Assembly (NCBI GenBank): GCA_051155755.1
Contig: DAXETY010000146.1
Span: 1-18,469 of the forward strand
Origin: DAXETY01 sp051155755
Lineage (GTDB): Bacteria > Desulfobacterota > Desulfobacteria > Desulfobacterales > SG8-13
Direction of reading: 5' to 3'
Length of the DNA stretch: 18,469 bases
Each line of letters begins with the position of its first letter. The stretch's first letter is position 1. The notes below the pieces were generated by a model. That model did not search any database, had not been told where the DNA came from, and saw only the letters and a program-made list of their open reading frames with translations. Made by a program: the position numbers and the translations under genes. Positions 6,893 to 14,830 of this stretch are shown piece after piece.

Positions 6893-8119
6893 ATGAGGAA
6901 ACGAATCAATCTGTTTGCATTGATTGTGACGATCAGTCTGATGCTGGCGCCGGCCGCGATGGCGGCCGATACGATTCCGGTCGGCGTGCCGATACCGATG
7001 ACCGGCTGGGCGGCCGGCTCCGGATCGGACTATTTCAAGGGCATCCAAATGGCAATCGACGAGATCAACGAATCCGGCGGCCTGCTGGGCAAGCAGCTGG
7101 AGATCCTCCGCTTCGATTCCAAGGGATTCGAGCCCGAGGTGGTCATGCAGGCCGCCGATTATCTGTGCGGGCAGAAAAACGTGGCCTCCGTGCACGCCGG
7201 CTGGGCCGGTTGGGGCCAGGATGTGCGGGCCTACGGCAAATACGATGCTCCGTTTTTCGCCGACGACGGCTCCCAGGCCGCGGTGGACGTGTTCCGAGAA
7301 GACCCGGCCCAATATTACAACATCTATCAGACCACCGATGTCGGCATCGAGCAGGCCAAAAGCATGTTCCGAGCGCTGATGGCCCTGCCCTACGAGTATC
7401 CCAACAAAAAGGTGGTGATCATCAACACCGACGATTCCTGGGGCCTTGAAGTCGGCGACACCCTGGAGAAAAATTTCACAGAGTCCGGCTGGAAAGTGGC
7501 CAAACGCGAAACCGTGCCCTACGGCACCAACGAGTGGGGCATTATCCTGTCCCAGATCCGACGGATCCAACCGGCGCTGATCCACATCGAGATCCCCAGC
7601 GGCCAGGAAAACATCACCTTTATGCAGCAGTTTCTCAAAAAGCCGAGCAACTCCATTATCAGCCTGGGCTGGGGCATCACCCCCCGAGAAGTGGTAGACG
7701 CCCTCGGGACCGATGCCGACGGCATTGTCGGCGAGATGCCCAGCGGACTGCCCGGGCCCAAAGCACCCAATCCCGCCGCCCAGGCCTGGGTGGACAAATT
7801 CGTAAAGACGAACAAACATCAGGTTCCGGCCGGCGCCTGGATCGCCTACACTGCAGTCAAGGCCTGGGCCCACGCGGTGGAGCAGGTGGGCGACGCCTAT
7901 GATTTCAAGGCGGTCAATGCCTATATTCAAGAGCACGGATACGAGGGCGAACTGGGCCGGATCAAGTGGGACAAGGACAACGTCCTGCGCGCCCAGGCCG
8001 GCGCACCGATCGTTCACTACCAGGTACAAGGGGGTGAGCTGCAGCCGATCTTCACCGATCCGCCCCTGACGCCCTATCCGCACAACACGTTCAAGGTACC
8101 GCGCTGGATCGAACAATAG
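6893..8119 (+). CDS. livK: LivK-type periplasmic substrate-binding protein of the HAAT importer
   Basis: The precursor has 408 residues with a clear signal peptide: MRKR, a hydrophobic core, and AMA at 22-24, with cleavage near residue 24 or 25. The mature part begins DTIPVGVPIPMTGWAAGSGS and continues with FKGIQMAIDEINESGGLLGKQLEIL, which is classic for the Peripla_BP_6 family. AAGGGAAAAGAC precedes the ATG. It would capture the ligand in the periplasm and deliver it to LivHM. The family binds branched amino acids, amides, urea, aromatic acids and other compounds, and the ligand here is unknown. The aromatic-rich text (HAGWAGWGQDV, GWGITPREV, VPAGAWIAY) would suit a cationic quaternary amine, but this is conjecture. 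The next gene starts 45 nt after the stop, linking transport to oxidation genes. Confidence 0.9.
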   Translation: MRKRINLFALIVTISLMLAPAAMAADTIPVGVPIPMTGWAAGSGSDYFKGIQMAIDEINESGGLLGKQLEILRFDSKGFEPEVVMQAADYLCGQKNVASVHAGWAGWGQDVRAYGKYDAPFFADDGSQAAVDVFREDPAQYYNIYQTTDVGIEQAKSMFRALMALPYEYPNKKVVIINTDDSWGLEVGDTLEKNFTESGWKVAKRETVPYGTNEWGIILSQIRRIQPALIHIEIPSGQENITFMQQFLKKPSNSIISLGWGITPREVVDALGTDADGIVGEMPSGLPGPKAPNPAAQAWVDKFVKTNKHQVPAGAWIAYTAVKAWAHAVEQVGDAYDFKAVNAYIQEHGYEGELGRIKWDKDNVLRAQAGAPIVHYQVQGGELQPIFTDPPLTPYPHNTFKVPRWIEQ

Positions 8120-8164
8120 GTCCGTAAAAATGCGGCCAACCGACGGCTGTAGAAGTGATTGGCA

Positions 8165-8620
8165 ATGCCGACCCAATGTTACATTAAGACAAACTTTGAC
8201 CTGTGCACGGGATGTAGCCTCTGTCAGCTGGCGTGCTCGGCGCGTCTGCTGGGAGGCTACAATCCCCACCGGGCCCTGCTGAAGATCGAACACCGGTCCG
8301 AAAACCTGTATCACTTCCCGGTGGTGTGCAACCAGTGCACCAATGCGTACTGTGCCAGGGTGTGCCCGGTCGAAGCGATCCGCCGCTCAGCGGACACCGG
8401 CGCCATGGTGGTCGACCACGACAAGTGCGTGGGCTGCAACCTGTGTCACCGCTATTGCCCGATCCATGTGGTGGGGGTGGACGATAAATTCAAAAAATCG
8501 GTCAAATGCGATCTTTGCGGCGGCGACCCGCAGTGCGTGCAGGTTTGCCCCACCGGCGCACTGCAGCTGGCATTCGCAACCTGCGAACCAAACGGCCCCC
8601 GAAACGGCGGTGACCAATGA
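8165..8620 (+). CDS. Four-cluster [4Fe-4S] ferredoxin-type subunit of aldehyde oxidoreductase (AorA/HycB-like)
   Basis: This 151-residue protein has 16 cysteines in four groups: C14/17/20/24, C55/58/63/67, C88/91/94/98 and C115/118/124/128. The pattern fits four [4Fe-4S] clusters, as in the electron-transfer subunits of the DmsB/HycB family. The ATG at 8165 is used because CYIKTNFDLCTGCSLCQLAC begins at once; a TTG two codons earlier is possible. It overlaps the AOR gene by 4 nt (ATGA), so the two products are made together. By analogy to AorAB of denitrifiers it should pass electrons from the tungsten enzyme to ferredoxin or another acceptor. No FAD-containing AorC-type gene is nearby, so NAD reduction is not supported here. 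Confidence 0.88.
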   Translation: MPTQCYIKTNFDLCTGCSLCQLACSARLLGGYNPHRALLKIEHRSENLYHFPVVCNQCTNAYCARVCPVEAIRRSADTGAMVVDHDKCVGCNLCHRYCPIHVVGVDDKFKKSVKCDLCGGDPQCVQVCPTGALQLAFATCEPNGPRNGGDQ

Positions 8621-10476
8621 GCAACGGCTACATGGGACAATTTCTGGTGGCCGACCTGAGCCGACGGCAGGCCTGGCCGGTACCCCTGCCCGACTGGTTG
8701 AAAAACGACTATGTGGGCGGCAAGGGATTCGGGGCCAAACTGCTCGGCGACCTGACCCCCGCGGGGGCCGACCCCCTGGGGCCGGAAAACGTGATCCTGT
8801 TTATGACCGGGCCGCTTACCGCCACCGCCGCCCCCAGCATGCGCGCCTGCGTGGTCACCAAGTCCCCGCTGACCGGCATTTACCTGGATTCGTTTTTCGG
8901 CGGCCGGTTCGGTCCTGAAATCAAGTACGCCGGCTACGACGGTTTGATTGTCATGGGCCGGGCTTCGACCCCGACCTACCTGTGGGTCAAAGACAGTGCG
9001 GTGGAATTTCGCCCCGCCGACCGAATCTGGGGCACCGATGCGCTGACGGCCAACCAGTGGATCAAGGAAGACCTGAAGGCCCCCGGTGCCCAGGTGGTGA
9101 CCATCGGCCAGGCCGGCGAAAACCGGGTCAAATTCGCCCTGATCAGCTGCGAGTACAACCGCCAGGCCGGGCGCGGCGGCGCCGGCGCGGTCATGGGCGC
9201 CAAAAACCTGAAAGGCATTGCTGTCGAAGGGCGCCAACCGGTCGAAGTTTCCGACCTGAAGGCGTTTCAGGCGGCCTGCCGCCGGGCCACCGCCGACATC
9301 GAAGCCAGTGCCGAGTGCGCAGCGCTGACCGACAGCGGCACCAGCAATGCCGTGCCGTGGTCCAACGCCGTGGGCACGCTGCCCTATCGCAATTTTTTTG
9401 ACCAGGTCGATCCCAAAGCCGATCGCCTGGGAGATGCCGGCCAGCAAAAACATCTTTTTCTCGGCCGGGCCGCCTGTTTCGGCTGCCCCATCCGCTGCAG
9501 CCAGATGGGGGCCGTGCGCACCGGCAAATATGCCCACCAGATCACCGACATCGTGGAATACGAATCGGCGGCGCTGATCGGCAGCAACCTGGACATTCAC
9601 GACATCCGGGCGGTCGCCCACCTGGTCAAGCTCTGCGACAGCTTCGGGCTCGACAGCATCTCGGCCGGTAACGTGATCGGCTTTGCCTTTGAAGCCTGTG
9701 AAAAGGGCGTGCTCACCGCCCCGGAAGGGGTCTCGCTTTCCTTTGGCAGCGTGGCCGGAGCCGAATACCTGATCCGTACCATCGCCCTGCAGGAAGACGA
9801 CCTGGGCCGCCTGCTGGGTCAGGGGGTCCGGCGGGCCGCCGAACAGCTCGGACAAAATACCGATGCCTATGCCCTGCACGTCAAAGGGCTGGAGGTGCCG
9901 GGCTGGGCGCCGCGCGGCACGCCCGGAATGGGACTGGCCTACATGACGGCCGACCGGGGCGCCTGCCATCAGCGCGGTTTTATGGTGGCCTACGAGGTGG
10001 GCGGCAAACCGTATCGCGGCCGGCCGGTGGAGGCCCACCGCATTTCGGGCAAAGCCGAGATCCTGATCGGAGAGCAGAATTATTCGGCCGGCACCGACAC
10101 CCTGGTCAAATGCGACTTCGGGGCATTCGGCATTACGCCCGGCCACTACGGCGAACTGCTGCAAGCGGCCGCCGGCCGCAAGATCGATGCCGGTTTTTTC
10201 GAGCGGGTCGGAGAGCGCATATGGAATCGGATTCGATTGTACAACCTGCGCGAAGGGCTCACGGCCGAGCAGGATCGGCTGCCCGCCAGAATCGTGGAGG
10301 AACCGCTGCCCGGCGGGCCCCAGAAGGGCAGCCGGATCCGCCGGCCGGATATGCAGCGCATGCGGGCCGAATACTATGCGCTGCGCGGCTGGGATGACCG
10401 GGGAGAGCCCGGGCGACAGAAATTGCAGGAACTGAAGCTGGACAACGAGCCGCGTTTTGATTGCCGTCCCGGGTGA
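8617..10476 (+). CDS. aor: Tungsten-containing aldehyde:ferredoxin oxidoreductase family protein
   Basis: This 619-residue protein is the usual AOR length. The N-terminal AOR_N domain shows VGGKGFGAKLL (33-43) and LDSFFGGRFGPEIKYAGYDG (90-109), which bind the bis-pterin cofactor. Cluster ligands are CFGCPIRC (Cys287, 290, 294) plus Cys499 in LVKCDFGAFG. The sequence DIVEYES follows the cluster motif as in characterised AORs. The family oxidises aldehydes (R-CHO + H2O) to carboxylates, reducing ferredoxin through the single [4Fe-4S] cluster, in the cytoplasm of anaerobes. Substrate range varies widely and cannot be read from the sequence. It lies between a polyferredoxin gene and a choline-dehydrogenase-type alcohol oxidising enzyme, so its aldehyde may be the product of that enzyme. 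Assembly needs molybdopterin genes and tungstate uptake, neither of which is in the window. Confidence 0.92.
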   Translation: MSNGYMGQFLVADLSRRQAWPVPLPDWLKNDYVGGKGFGAKLLGDLTPAGADPLGPENVILFMTGPLTATAAPSMRACVVTKSPLTGIYLDSFFGGRFGPEIKYAGYDGLIVMGRASTPTYLWVKDSAVEFRPADRIWGTDALTANQWIKEDLKAPGAQVVTIGQAGENRVKFALISCEYNRQAGRGGAGAVMGAKNLKGIAVEGRQPVEVSDLKAFQAACRRATADIEASAECAALTDSGTSNAVPWSNAVGTLPYRNFFDQVDPKADRLGDAGQQKHLFLGRAACFGCPIRCSQMGAVRTGKYAHQITDIVEYESAALIGSNLDIHDIRAVAHLVKLCDSFGLDSISAGNVIGFAFEACEKGVLTAPEGVSLSFGSVAGAEYLIRTIALQEDDLGRLLGQGVRRAAEQLGQNTDAYALHVKGLEVPGWAPRGTPGMGLAYMTADRGACHQRGFMVAYEVGGKPYRGRPVEAHRISGKAEILIGEQNYSAGTDTLVKCDFGAFGITPGHYGELLQAAAGRKIDAGFFERVGERIWNRIRLYNLREGLTAEQDRLPARIVEEPLPGGPQKGSRIRRPDMQRMRAEYYALRGWDDRGEPGRQKLQELKLDNEPRFDCRPG

Positions 10477-10510
10477 TTCTTGCCCATACCGGGTGCAACT
10501 GCAAGTTCGA

Positions 10511-10538
10511 GCCACCCGCTTTGCGGGTGGTTGTCGAC
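10511..10538 (+). repeat. Hairpin repeat, copy 1 (between aor and betA)
   Basis: CCACCCGC (10512-10519), TTT and GCGGGTGG (10523-10530) form a perfect 8-bp stem. It is preceded by G and followed by TTGTCGAC. The same 28 nt recurs in reverse complement at 12268-12295 with a single mismatch. It follows the aor stop by 34 nt and could end transcription or protect the 3' end, but it lacks a U-tract. The hairpin with a conserved asymmetric tail resembles REP elements, which RAYT transposases process. Confidence 0.75.
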
Positions 10539-10618
10539 GCACGACCGGGGGCCGGCATCGGTTCGGAAGCATTGCTGTGCCCGGCATCAAACGTTACTTA
10601 CCTGGATGAGGATTGAAA

Positions 10619-12268
10619 ATGACGCAAAATCAATACGATTTCATCATCGTGGGCGGCGGATCGGCCGGCTGTGCGCTGGCCAATCGCCTGAGTGCCGACC
10701 CGGCCAACCGCGTGCTGGTGCTCGAAGCCGGGCGGCCGGATTACATCTGGGACATTTTTATTCACATGCCGGCCGCCCTCACGACTCCGCTGGGCAACAA
10801 ACTCTATGACTGGTGTTACGAGAGCGAACCCGAGCCGCAGATGCACAACCGGCGCATCTACCACGGCCGCGGCAAAGTGCTGGGCGGCTCGAGCAGTATC
10901 AACGGCATGATCTACATCCGCGGCAACGCCCTGGATTACCAGCGCTGGGCCGCCGACGAAGGCATGCAGAACTGGGACTATGCCCACAACCTGCCTTATT
11001 TCAAACGGGCCGAAACCCGCCTTCTGGGCGCCGACGACTACCACGGCGGCGAGGGGCCCTTGAAGCTGGAAACCGGCCCCTGCACCAATCCCCTGTTCGG
11101 CGCGTTTTTCGAGGCGGTCCAACAGGCCGGCTATCCCCTTACCGAAGATGTCAACGGTTACCGCCAGGAAGGTTTCGCACCCTTTGACCGCAATGTCTAT
11201 CGCGGCCGCCGGCTGAGCGCCGCCCGCGCCTACCTGCATCCGGTCATCCACCGGCCCAACCTGAAAGTAGTGTGCCGGGCGTTTACCAGCCGGATTCTGT
11301 TCGATGGCAAGCGCGCCGTAGGCGTCGAGTATGTCCGGGGCAAAGGAGCCGCACAAAATGTTTACGGCGGCCAGGTCATCTGCTGCGGCGGTTCCATCAA
11401 CTCCCCCCAGCTGCTGCAGCTGTCCGGAGTGGGCAACGCGGCCGAACTGGAGCGTCTGGGCATCCAGGTGATGCAGGATCTGCCCGGGGTGGGCCAAAAC
11501 CTGCAGGATCACCTGGAAGTGTACGTGCAGCACAGCTGCAAACAACCGGTCTCCGAGTTCCCGGCCATGCTGTGGTACAACAAGCCCAAGGTGGGCTTTC
11601 AGTGGCTGTTCCAGCGCAAGGGGGCCGCGGCCACCAACCATTTCGAAGCCGGGGGCTTCATCCGCAGCAACGACGAAGTGGACTATCCCAACATCATGTT
11701 TCATTTCCTGCCCGTGGCCGTGCGCTACGACGGATCTTCGCCGGCCGGCGGACACGGCTACCAGGTCCACGTGGGACCCATGTATTCGGATGCCCGGGGG
11801 TCGGTGAAGATCAAATCGACCGACCCCAGGCAGTATCCGGCCCTGCGGTTCAACTACCTGTCCACCGGTCAGGACCGCCGCGAATGGGTGGAAGCCATCC
11901 GCTGCGCCCGCAGAATCTTGCGTCAGCCTGCGTTTGACGCCTTCAACGGCGGAGAGATCTCCCCCGGCCCGGCGGTGGACACCGATGAGCAGATCCTGGA
12001 CTGGGTGGCCAAAGACGGAGAGACCGCCCTGCACCCGGCCGGCACCTGCAAGATGGGCAAGGGGTCCATGGCGGTGGTCGACCCGGAAAGTATGAAAGTA
12101 TACGGACTGGAGAATCTGCGGGTGGTGGACGCCTCGGTGATGCCGTACATCACCAACGGCAACATCTACTCCCCGGTGATGATGGTCGCCGAAAAGGCGG
12201 CCGACATGATCCTGGGAAACACGCTGCTGCCGCCCTCAAAGGCGCCTTTCTACCGGCATGGGAAATAG
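10619..12268 (+). CDS. betA: Choline dehydrogenase-type GMC flavoprotein
   Basis: This 549-residue protein has the usual BetA length. The FAD-binding motif GGGSAG is at 12-17 after DFIIV. BetA-like text includes IHMPAALTTPLGNKLYDW, YESEPEP, RGKVLGGSSSINGMIYIRGN, and the second GMC signature GGSINSPQLLQLSG. The catalytic pair of the family is His472 (ALHPAGTCKMG) and Asn515 (NGNIYSPVMM). BetA oxidises choline to betaine aldehyde with electrons to the respiratory chain, and some members accept other alcohols. The ATG at 10619 has GAGG about 8 nt upstream. No betB (NAD-dependent betaine aldehyde dehydrogenase), betI or betT is adjacent. Instead the gene follows a tungsten aldehyde oxidoreductase. 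Its stop codon touches the second copy of the 28-nt repeat. Confidence 0.87.
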   Translation: MTQNQYDFIIVGGGSAGCALANRLSADPANRVLVLEAGRPDYIWDIFIHMPAALTTPLGNKLYDWCYESEPEPQMHNRRIYHGRGKVLGGSSSINGMIYIRGNALDYQRWAADEGMQNWDYAHNLPYFKRAETRLLGADDYHGGEGPLKLETGPCTNPLFGAFFEAVQQAGYPLTEDVNGYRQEGFAPFDRNVYRGRRLSAARAYLHPVIHRPNLKVVCRAFTSRILFDGKRAVGVEYVRGKGAAQNVYGGQVICCGGSINSPQLLQLSGVGNAAELERLGIQVMQDLPGVGQNLQDHLEVYVQHSCKQPVSEFPAMLWYNKPKVGFQWLFQRKGAAATNHFEAGGFIRSNDEVDYPNIMFHFLPVAVRYDGSSPAGGHGYQVHVGPMYSDARGSVKIKSTDPRQYPALRFNYLSTGQDRREWVEAIRCARRILRQPAFDAFNGGEISPGPAVDTDEQILDWVAKDGETALHPAGTCKMGKGSMAVVDPESMKVYGLENLRVVDASVMPYITNGNIYSPVMMVAEKAADMILGNTLLPPSKAPFYRHGK

Positions 12269-12295
12269 TCAACAACCACCCGCAAAGCGGGTGGC
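12268..12295 (-). repeat. Hairpin repeat, copy 2 (after betA, inverted)
   Basis: CCACCCGC (12276-12283), AAA and GCGGGTGG (12287-12294) form the stem. Read on the minus strand, the 28 nt match copy 1 with one mismatch in the tail (TTGTTGAC instead of TTGTCGAC). It begins on the last base of the betA stop and lies between convergent genes (betA and the glycosyltransferase), where it could act as a bidirectional terminator. The conserved tail beyond the stem argues for a repeat family rather than an accidental terminator. Confidence 0.75.
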
Positions 12296-12328
12296 AAGAA
12301 TTAAATCGATCACTGCCGGAGTGCAGGC

Positions 12329-13588
12329 CTATCCGGAGGCCCTGCTCCTGCCGGTGGCATTGCGCATGACATCCGCATAGACAGACAAGGTGAGATCGAA
12401 GACCCGCGACCAGGTATATTCGATTGCGATTTTTTCGGCCTGGGGATCGTCTACATCGGGGGACCTGCCGGCGATGGCAATCATTTCAACCAGATTTTGG
12501 CAGAGGGCATCCACCAGCCGAGGCTCGTCTTTTGGATACGGCCGGTCAATGGTTTCCAGCGGAGGCAATGGAATCAGGCGAACCGTGTCGTAGCTGGCCG
12601 CGCCAAAAATTTCACGGAAACCGGACAACTCGGTGGTGATGACCCGGCATCCCGAGGCCAACCCTTCGAACAGCACCAGGGGCAGCCCTTCGAAAAAGGA
12701 CGGCAGCACTTGGATATGGGCTCGCTGCATGAGTTTGGCCAATCGGCGGTGGTTGACATAACCGTGCAGGGTCACCCTGTCGCCCAGTTGCCGGGCCAGG
12801 TCGATGCATTGGTCGTATTCCGGTCCGTTGCCGCCTCCCGCCACATGCAGATGCCAGTCCCGGTCCATGATTCTCGAAAGAGATTGCAGCAGCCAGGGGA
12901 CGCCTTTGCTGCGATTCAGCTTGCCGGCATAGAGCAGCTCCACCTTACCGGCGGAACGTCGCGGGCCGCGGGTGAAAATGGTGTTGTCGTATCCGCCGCC
13001 GATTACTGTAATGTTTTCCGCAGAGATGCCATATGTCCGTTGAATGGCCTTTTTCTGGTCGACACTCAACGCGATAATCTTGTCCACGCGCCGGCAATAC
13101 CGCCGAACGAAGCTCCTCAGATGGGGACAAAGCTCGTATTGCCGCAAATCGGTGCCATGGCAGGTGGTAACCATGGGCAAATCCGGAAAGCGTTTTCTGA
13201 CCAGTGCCGACAGAAGGAAGAGGTGATTGGCGTGGATGATATCCGGTTTGAAGCGATTGACTGCTTCGTCCAGCACGCGGGAGAATTCGTTCATGTAGGC
13301 CGCCAGCCGTTGGCCCTTTAATTCTCTGAACAGCGAACTGCGATAGGGCATGACATCGGACATGCCGACAACCGGGAAATCGAGCGTTTTCGATTCAAAG
13401 AGAACGTAATGTCCGTTTGCGGAATGTTGGGCCGCCGGGCGGGGTTGGCTGTCCGCCGGTACACCGGCAATCCGGAAGCAGGTGATCCCGCATTTTCGGG
13501 ATTCCCGGATCAGCGCTTCGAGATATATCCCGCTGCCGGTCATCTCCGGACGTTGACCGAGTATATGCAAAATGCGAAGATCGGTCAT
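12329..13588 (-). CDS. GT4-family glycosyltransferase
   Basis: This 419-residue protein starts MTDLRILHILGQRPEMTGSG, the usual GT-B N-terminal nucleotide-fold start with a loop that faces the acceptor. Mid-protein CHGTDLRQYE and VIGGGYDNTIF precede LLYAGKLNRSKGV (219-230), the start of the Glycos_transf_1 domain. The family's E-x7-E motif is EGLPLVLFE (Glu300 and Glu308). A GGGAGG lies about 12 nt before the ATG at 13588. It follows the radical SAM gene by 47 nt on the same strand, so the pair is probably one transcript. The retaining GT4 family uses nucleotide sugars. The closest look-alikes build polysaccharides or decorate lipids, but the acceptor cannot be told. The stop is TAG. Confidence 0.85.
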   Translation of the reverse strand: MTDLRILHILGQRPEMTGSGIYLEALIRESRKCGITCFRIAGVPADSQPRPAAQHSANGHYVLFESKTLDFPVVGMSDVMPYRSSLFRELKGQRLAAYMNEFSRVLDEAVNRFKPDIIHANHLFLLSALVRKRFPDLPMVTTCHGTDLRQYELCPHLRSFVRRYCRRVDKIIALSVDQKKAIQRTYGISAENITVIGGGYDNTIFTRGPRRSAGKVELLYAGKLNRSKGVPWLLQSLSRIMDRDWHLHVAGGGNGPEYDQCIDLARQLGDRVTLHGYVNHRRLAKLMQRAHIQVLPSFFEGLPLVLFEGLASGCRVITTELSGFREIFGAASYDTVRLIPLPPLETIDRPYPKDEPRLVDALCQNLVEMIAIAGRSPDVDDPQAEKIAIEYTWSRVFDLTLSVYADVMRNATGRSRASG

Positions 13589-13635
13589 GGAATTACCCGG
13601 CCTCCCTGATTTCGATTCGCTTCTCCGTGACAAGA

Positions 13636-14457
13636 TCAAACCGGTTTGCCTGCCTGAGCCCGGATGCCAGCGTAGGCCTGAAGCCAGGTTTTGGATTGCC
13701 GGCTTTTTCGTGTCGGCCACTGGAAGCCGAAATGACCGCACAGCGGGCAAAAGGCAGCCATCTGATCGCTAAAATCATCGGATGGATACGGCAGAAAAGG
13801 CCGGCTCAGGTGATAGCCGAAAATCCGATCGATGCCGCCGGCGATGGCACACATGTAAAAACCGGAAGGCGTCAATCCCAAACCACAATCTTCGATGATG
13901 CGGCAGCCGCACGTGTAATCTGAAAACCGGTTGATCGGGATATCCGCCGGCGCCACGTTAAACGGCCGGAAGAGGTTCGCGCGCGATTTTTTGAGTGTGC
14001 TTTTGACGGTCACGGAATGGGGCAGTTTTTCCAACACCCGGCGAACCCGACGACCATGAAAGTTGGAGCACACCACCAGGCGAACGGAAGGGTTATAAAG
14101 CCGTCGATAGTCTATCAGCCGGTCGATGATGTCGAAAAAACGGCTGTGAAGGGTGGGCTCACCACCCAAAATGCGGATTCGCCGCCAAGCAATTTTTCGG
14201 GCGACGCTCTGCGCGATGAAACCCTCAATCGCATCGACAGGCATTTCCAGTTCGCTGGGTGCCTGGGTACACGAGCGGTTGCAGTTGATGCACTTCAAAT
14301 TGCATTTGTAGGTGATGTCGATTTCAATGTAACTCCGGCTGGGGCGGAAGGGTTTGCCGAAGCGGCAAGTGATCCAAGACTGGCAGCGGATGAACTGTAA
14401 CGCATCCAGCAGCAGTCGCCTTACGGTGATGTTGCGATGCCCACGAGGCGTTCTCAA
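13636..14457 (-). CDS. Radical SAM enzyme with C-terminal cysteine cluster
   Basis: This 273-residue protein begins at a TTG (14457), supported by AAGGA about 7 nt upstream. After EIDITYKCNLKCINCNRSC the three SAM-cluster cysteines are C52, C56 and C59 (CxxxCxxC), and LGGEPTLH supplies the SAM-binding GGE motif. The second half holds more cysteines (YTCGCRIIEDCGLGLTPSGF followed by YMC, then FCPLCGHFG). This recalls SPASM/twitch auxiliary-cluster regions, though it is compact. Such enzymes modify peptides, sugars or cofactors. The co-directional GT4 gene 47 nt downstream suggests a glycoconjugate or a glycosylated, radical-modified product. No known maturase subfamily is recognised. The TTG start and short SPASM-like tail are the odd points. 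Confidence 0.8.
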   Translation of the reverse strand: MRTPRGHRNITVRRLLLDALQFIRCQSWITCRFGKPFRPSRSYIEIDITYKCNLKCINCNRSCTQAPSELEMPVDAIEGFIAQSVARKIAWRRIRILGGEPTLHSRFFDIIDRLIDYRRLYNPSVRLVVCSNFHGRRVRRVLEKLPHSVTVKSTLKKSRANLFRPFNVAPADIPINRFSDYTCGCRIIEDCGLGLTPSGFYMCAIAGGIDRIFGYHLSRPFLPYPSDDFSDQMAAFCPLCGHFGFQWPTRKSRQSKTWLQAYAGIRAQAGKPV

Positions 14458-14491
14458 CGGCAGTCCTTCTTATCGTGACGGACTCGACAGG

Positions 14492-14734
14492 TCAGACGAC
14501 ATTGGACGGCGTAATGCCGTTCGGCGTATTGAACCAACCCGATTGTTCGGTTTTGCATACCATAAAACCCTTTGGCCCAAAATCCTTAGCGGTGTCGATC
14601 CGCAGGAATGAAATATACAACGTACCAGGGGGCCGTGCCGGCGGGTTCAGATGAATCCACGCTATCATACCGATCCAATTTTCCCAACTGATTTGATATG
14701 GATCATCGTGGAATATCTGATTTTCAGTTAAGGC
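14492..14734 (-). pseudogene. Coding-like stretch upstream of the radical SAM gene (small protein or 5'-truncated gene)
   Basis: The minus strand is open from after a TAA (14737-14735) to a TGA at 14492-14494, 34 nt before the radical SAM start. It reads like genuine protein: QIFHDDPYQISWENWIGMIA, then WIHLNPPARPPGTLYISFLR and IDTAKDFGPKGFMVCKTEQS, ending SGWFNTPNGITPSNVV. The first usable start is ATG 14668, with only a weak GGAT upstream, giving 58 residues. However, the protein-like text begins at least 22 codons earlier, where no ATG, GTG or TTG exists. It is either a gene that lost its 5' end or a short gene with an unusual start. I do not recognise the family. Confidence 0.4.
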
Positions 14735-14777
14735 TTATCGCGGCCTGGAACCGAAACTACATCGAAATACTACTGCC

Positions 14778-14811
14778 GCACTGATGTGCGTGATCCGGTG
14801 CGCATCAGTGC
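14778..14811. repeat. 34-nt stem-loop in the intergenic region
   Basis: GCACTGATG (14778-14786) and CATCAGTGC (14803-14811) are perfect 9-bp inverted arms. The stem can extend by up to five more pairs through G-U wobbles (TGCGT against GTGCG), leaving a loop of about 6 nt. No U-tract follows on either strand. On the minus strand it follows the short coding-like frame that ends at 14831, so it may be that frame's terminator or a mobile-element end. Confidence 0.5.
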
Positions 14812-14830
14812 TTTGGGTTCTCTGCCGCGG

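Noticed and set aside
6692..8314. 540-codon minus-strand open frame opposite livM/livK
   Set aside because: GC-rich third positions of the real plus-strand genes keep the opposite strand open; the translation has no domain motifs and overlaps confirmed genes.
8452..10590. 712-codon minus-strand open frame opposite the AOR gene
   Set aside because: Shadow of a high-GC gene; the plus strand carries all AOR motifs and cluster cysteines.
10598..12034. 478-codon minus-strand open frame opposite betA
   Set aside because: Shadow frame; BetA motifs on the plus strand are unambiguous.
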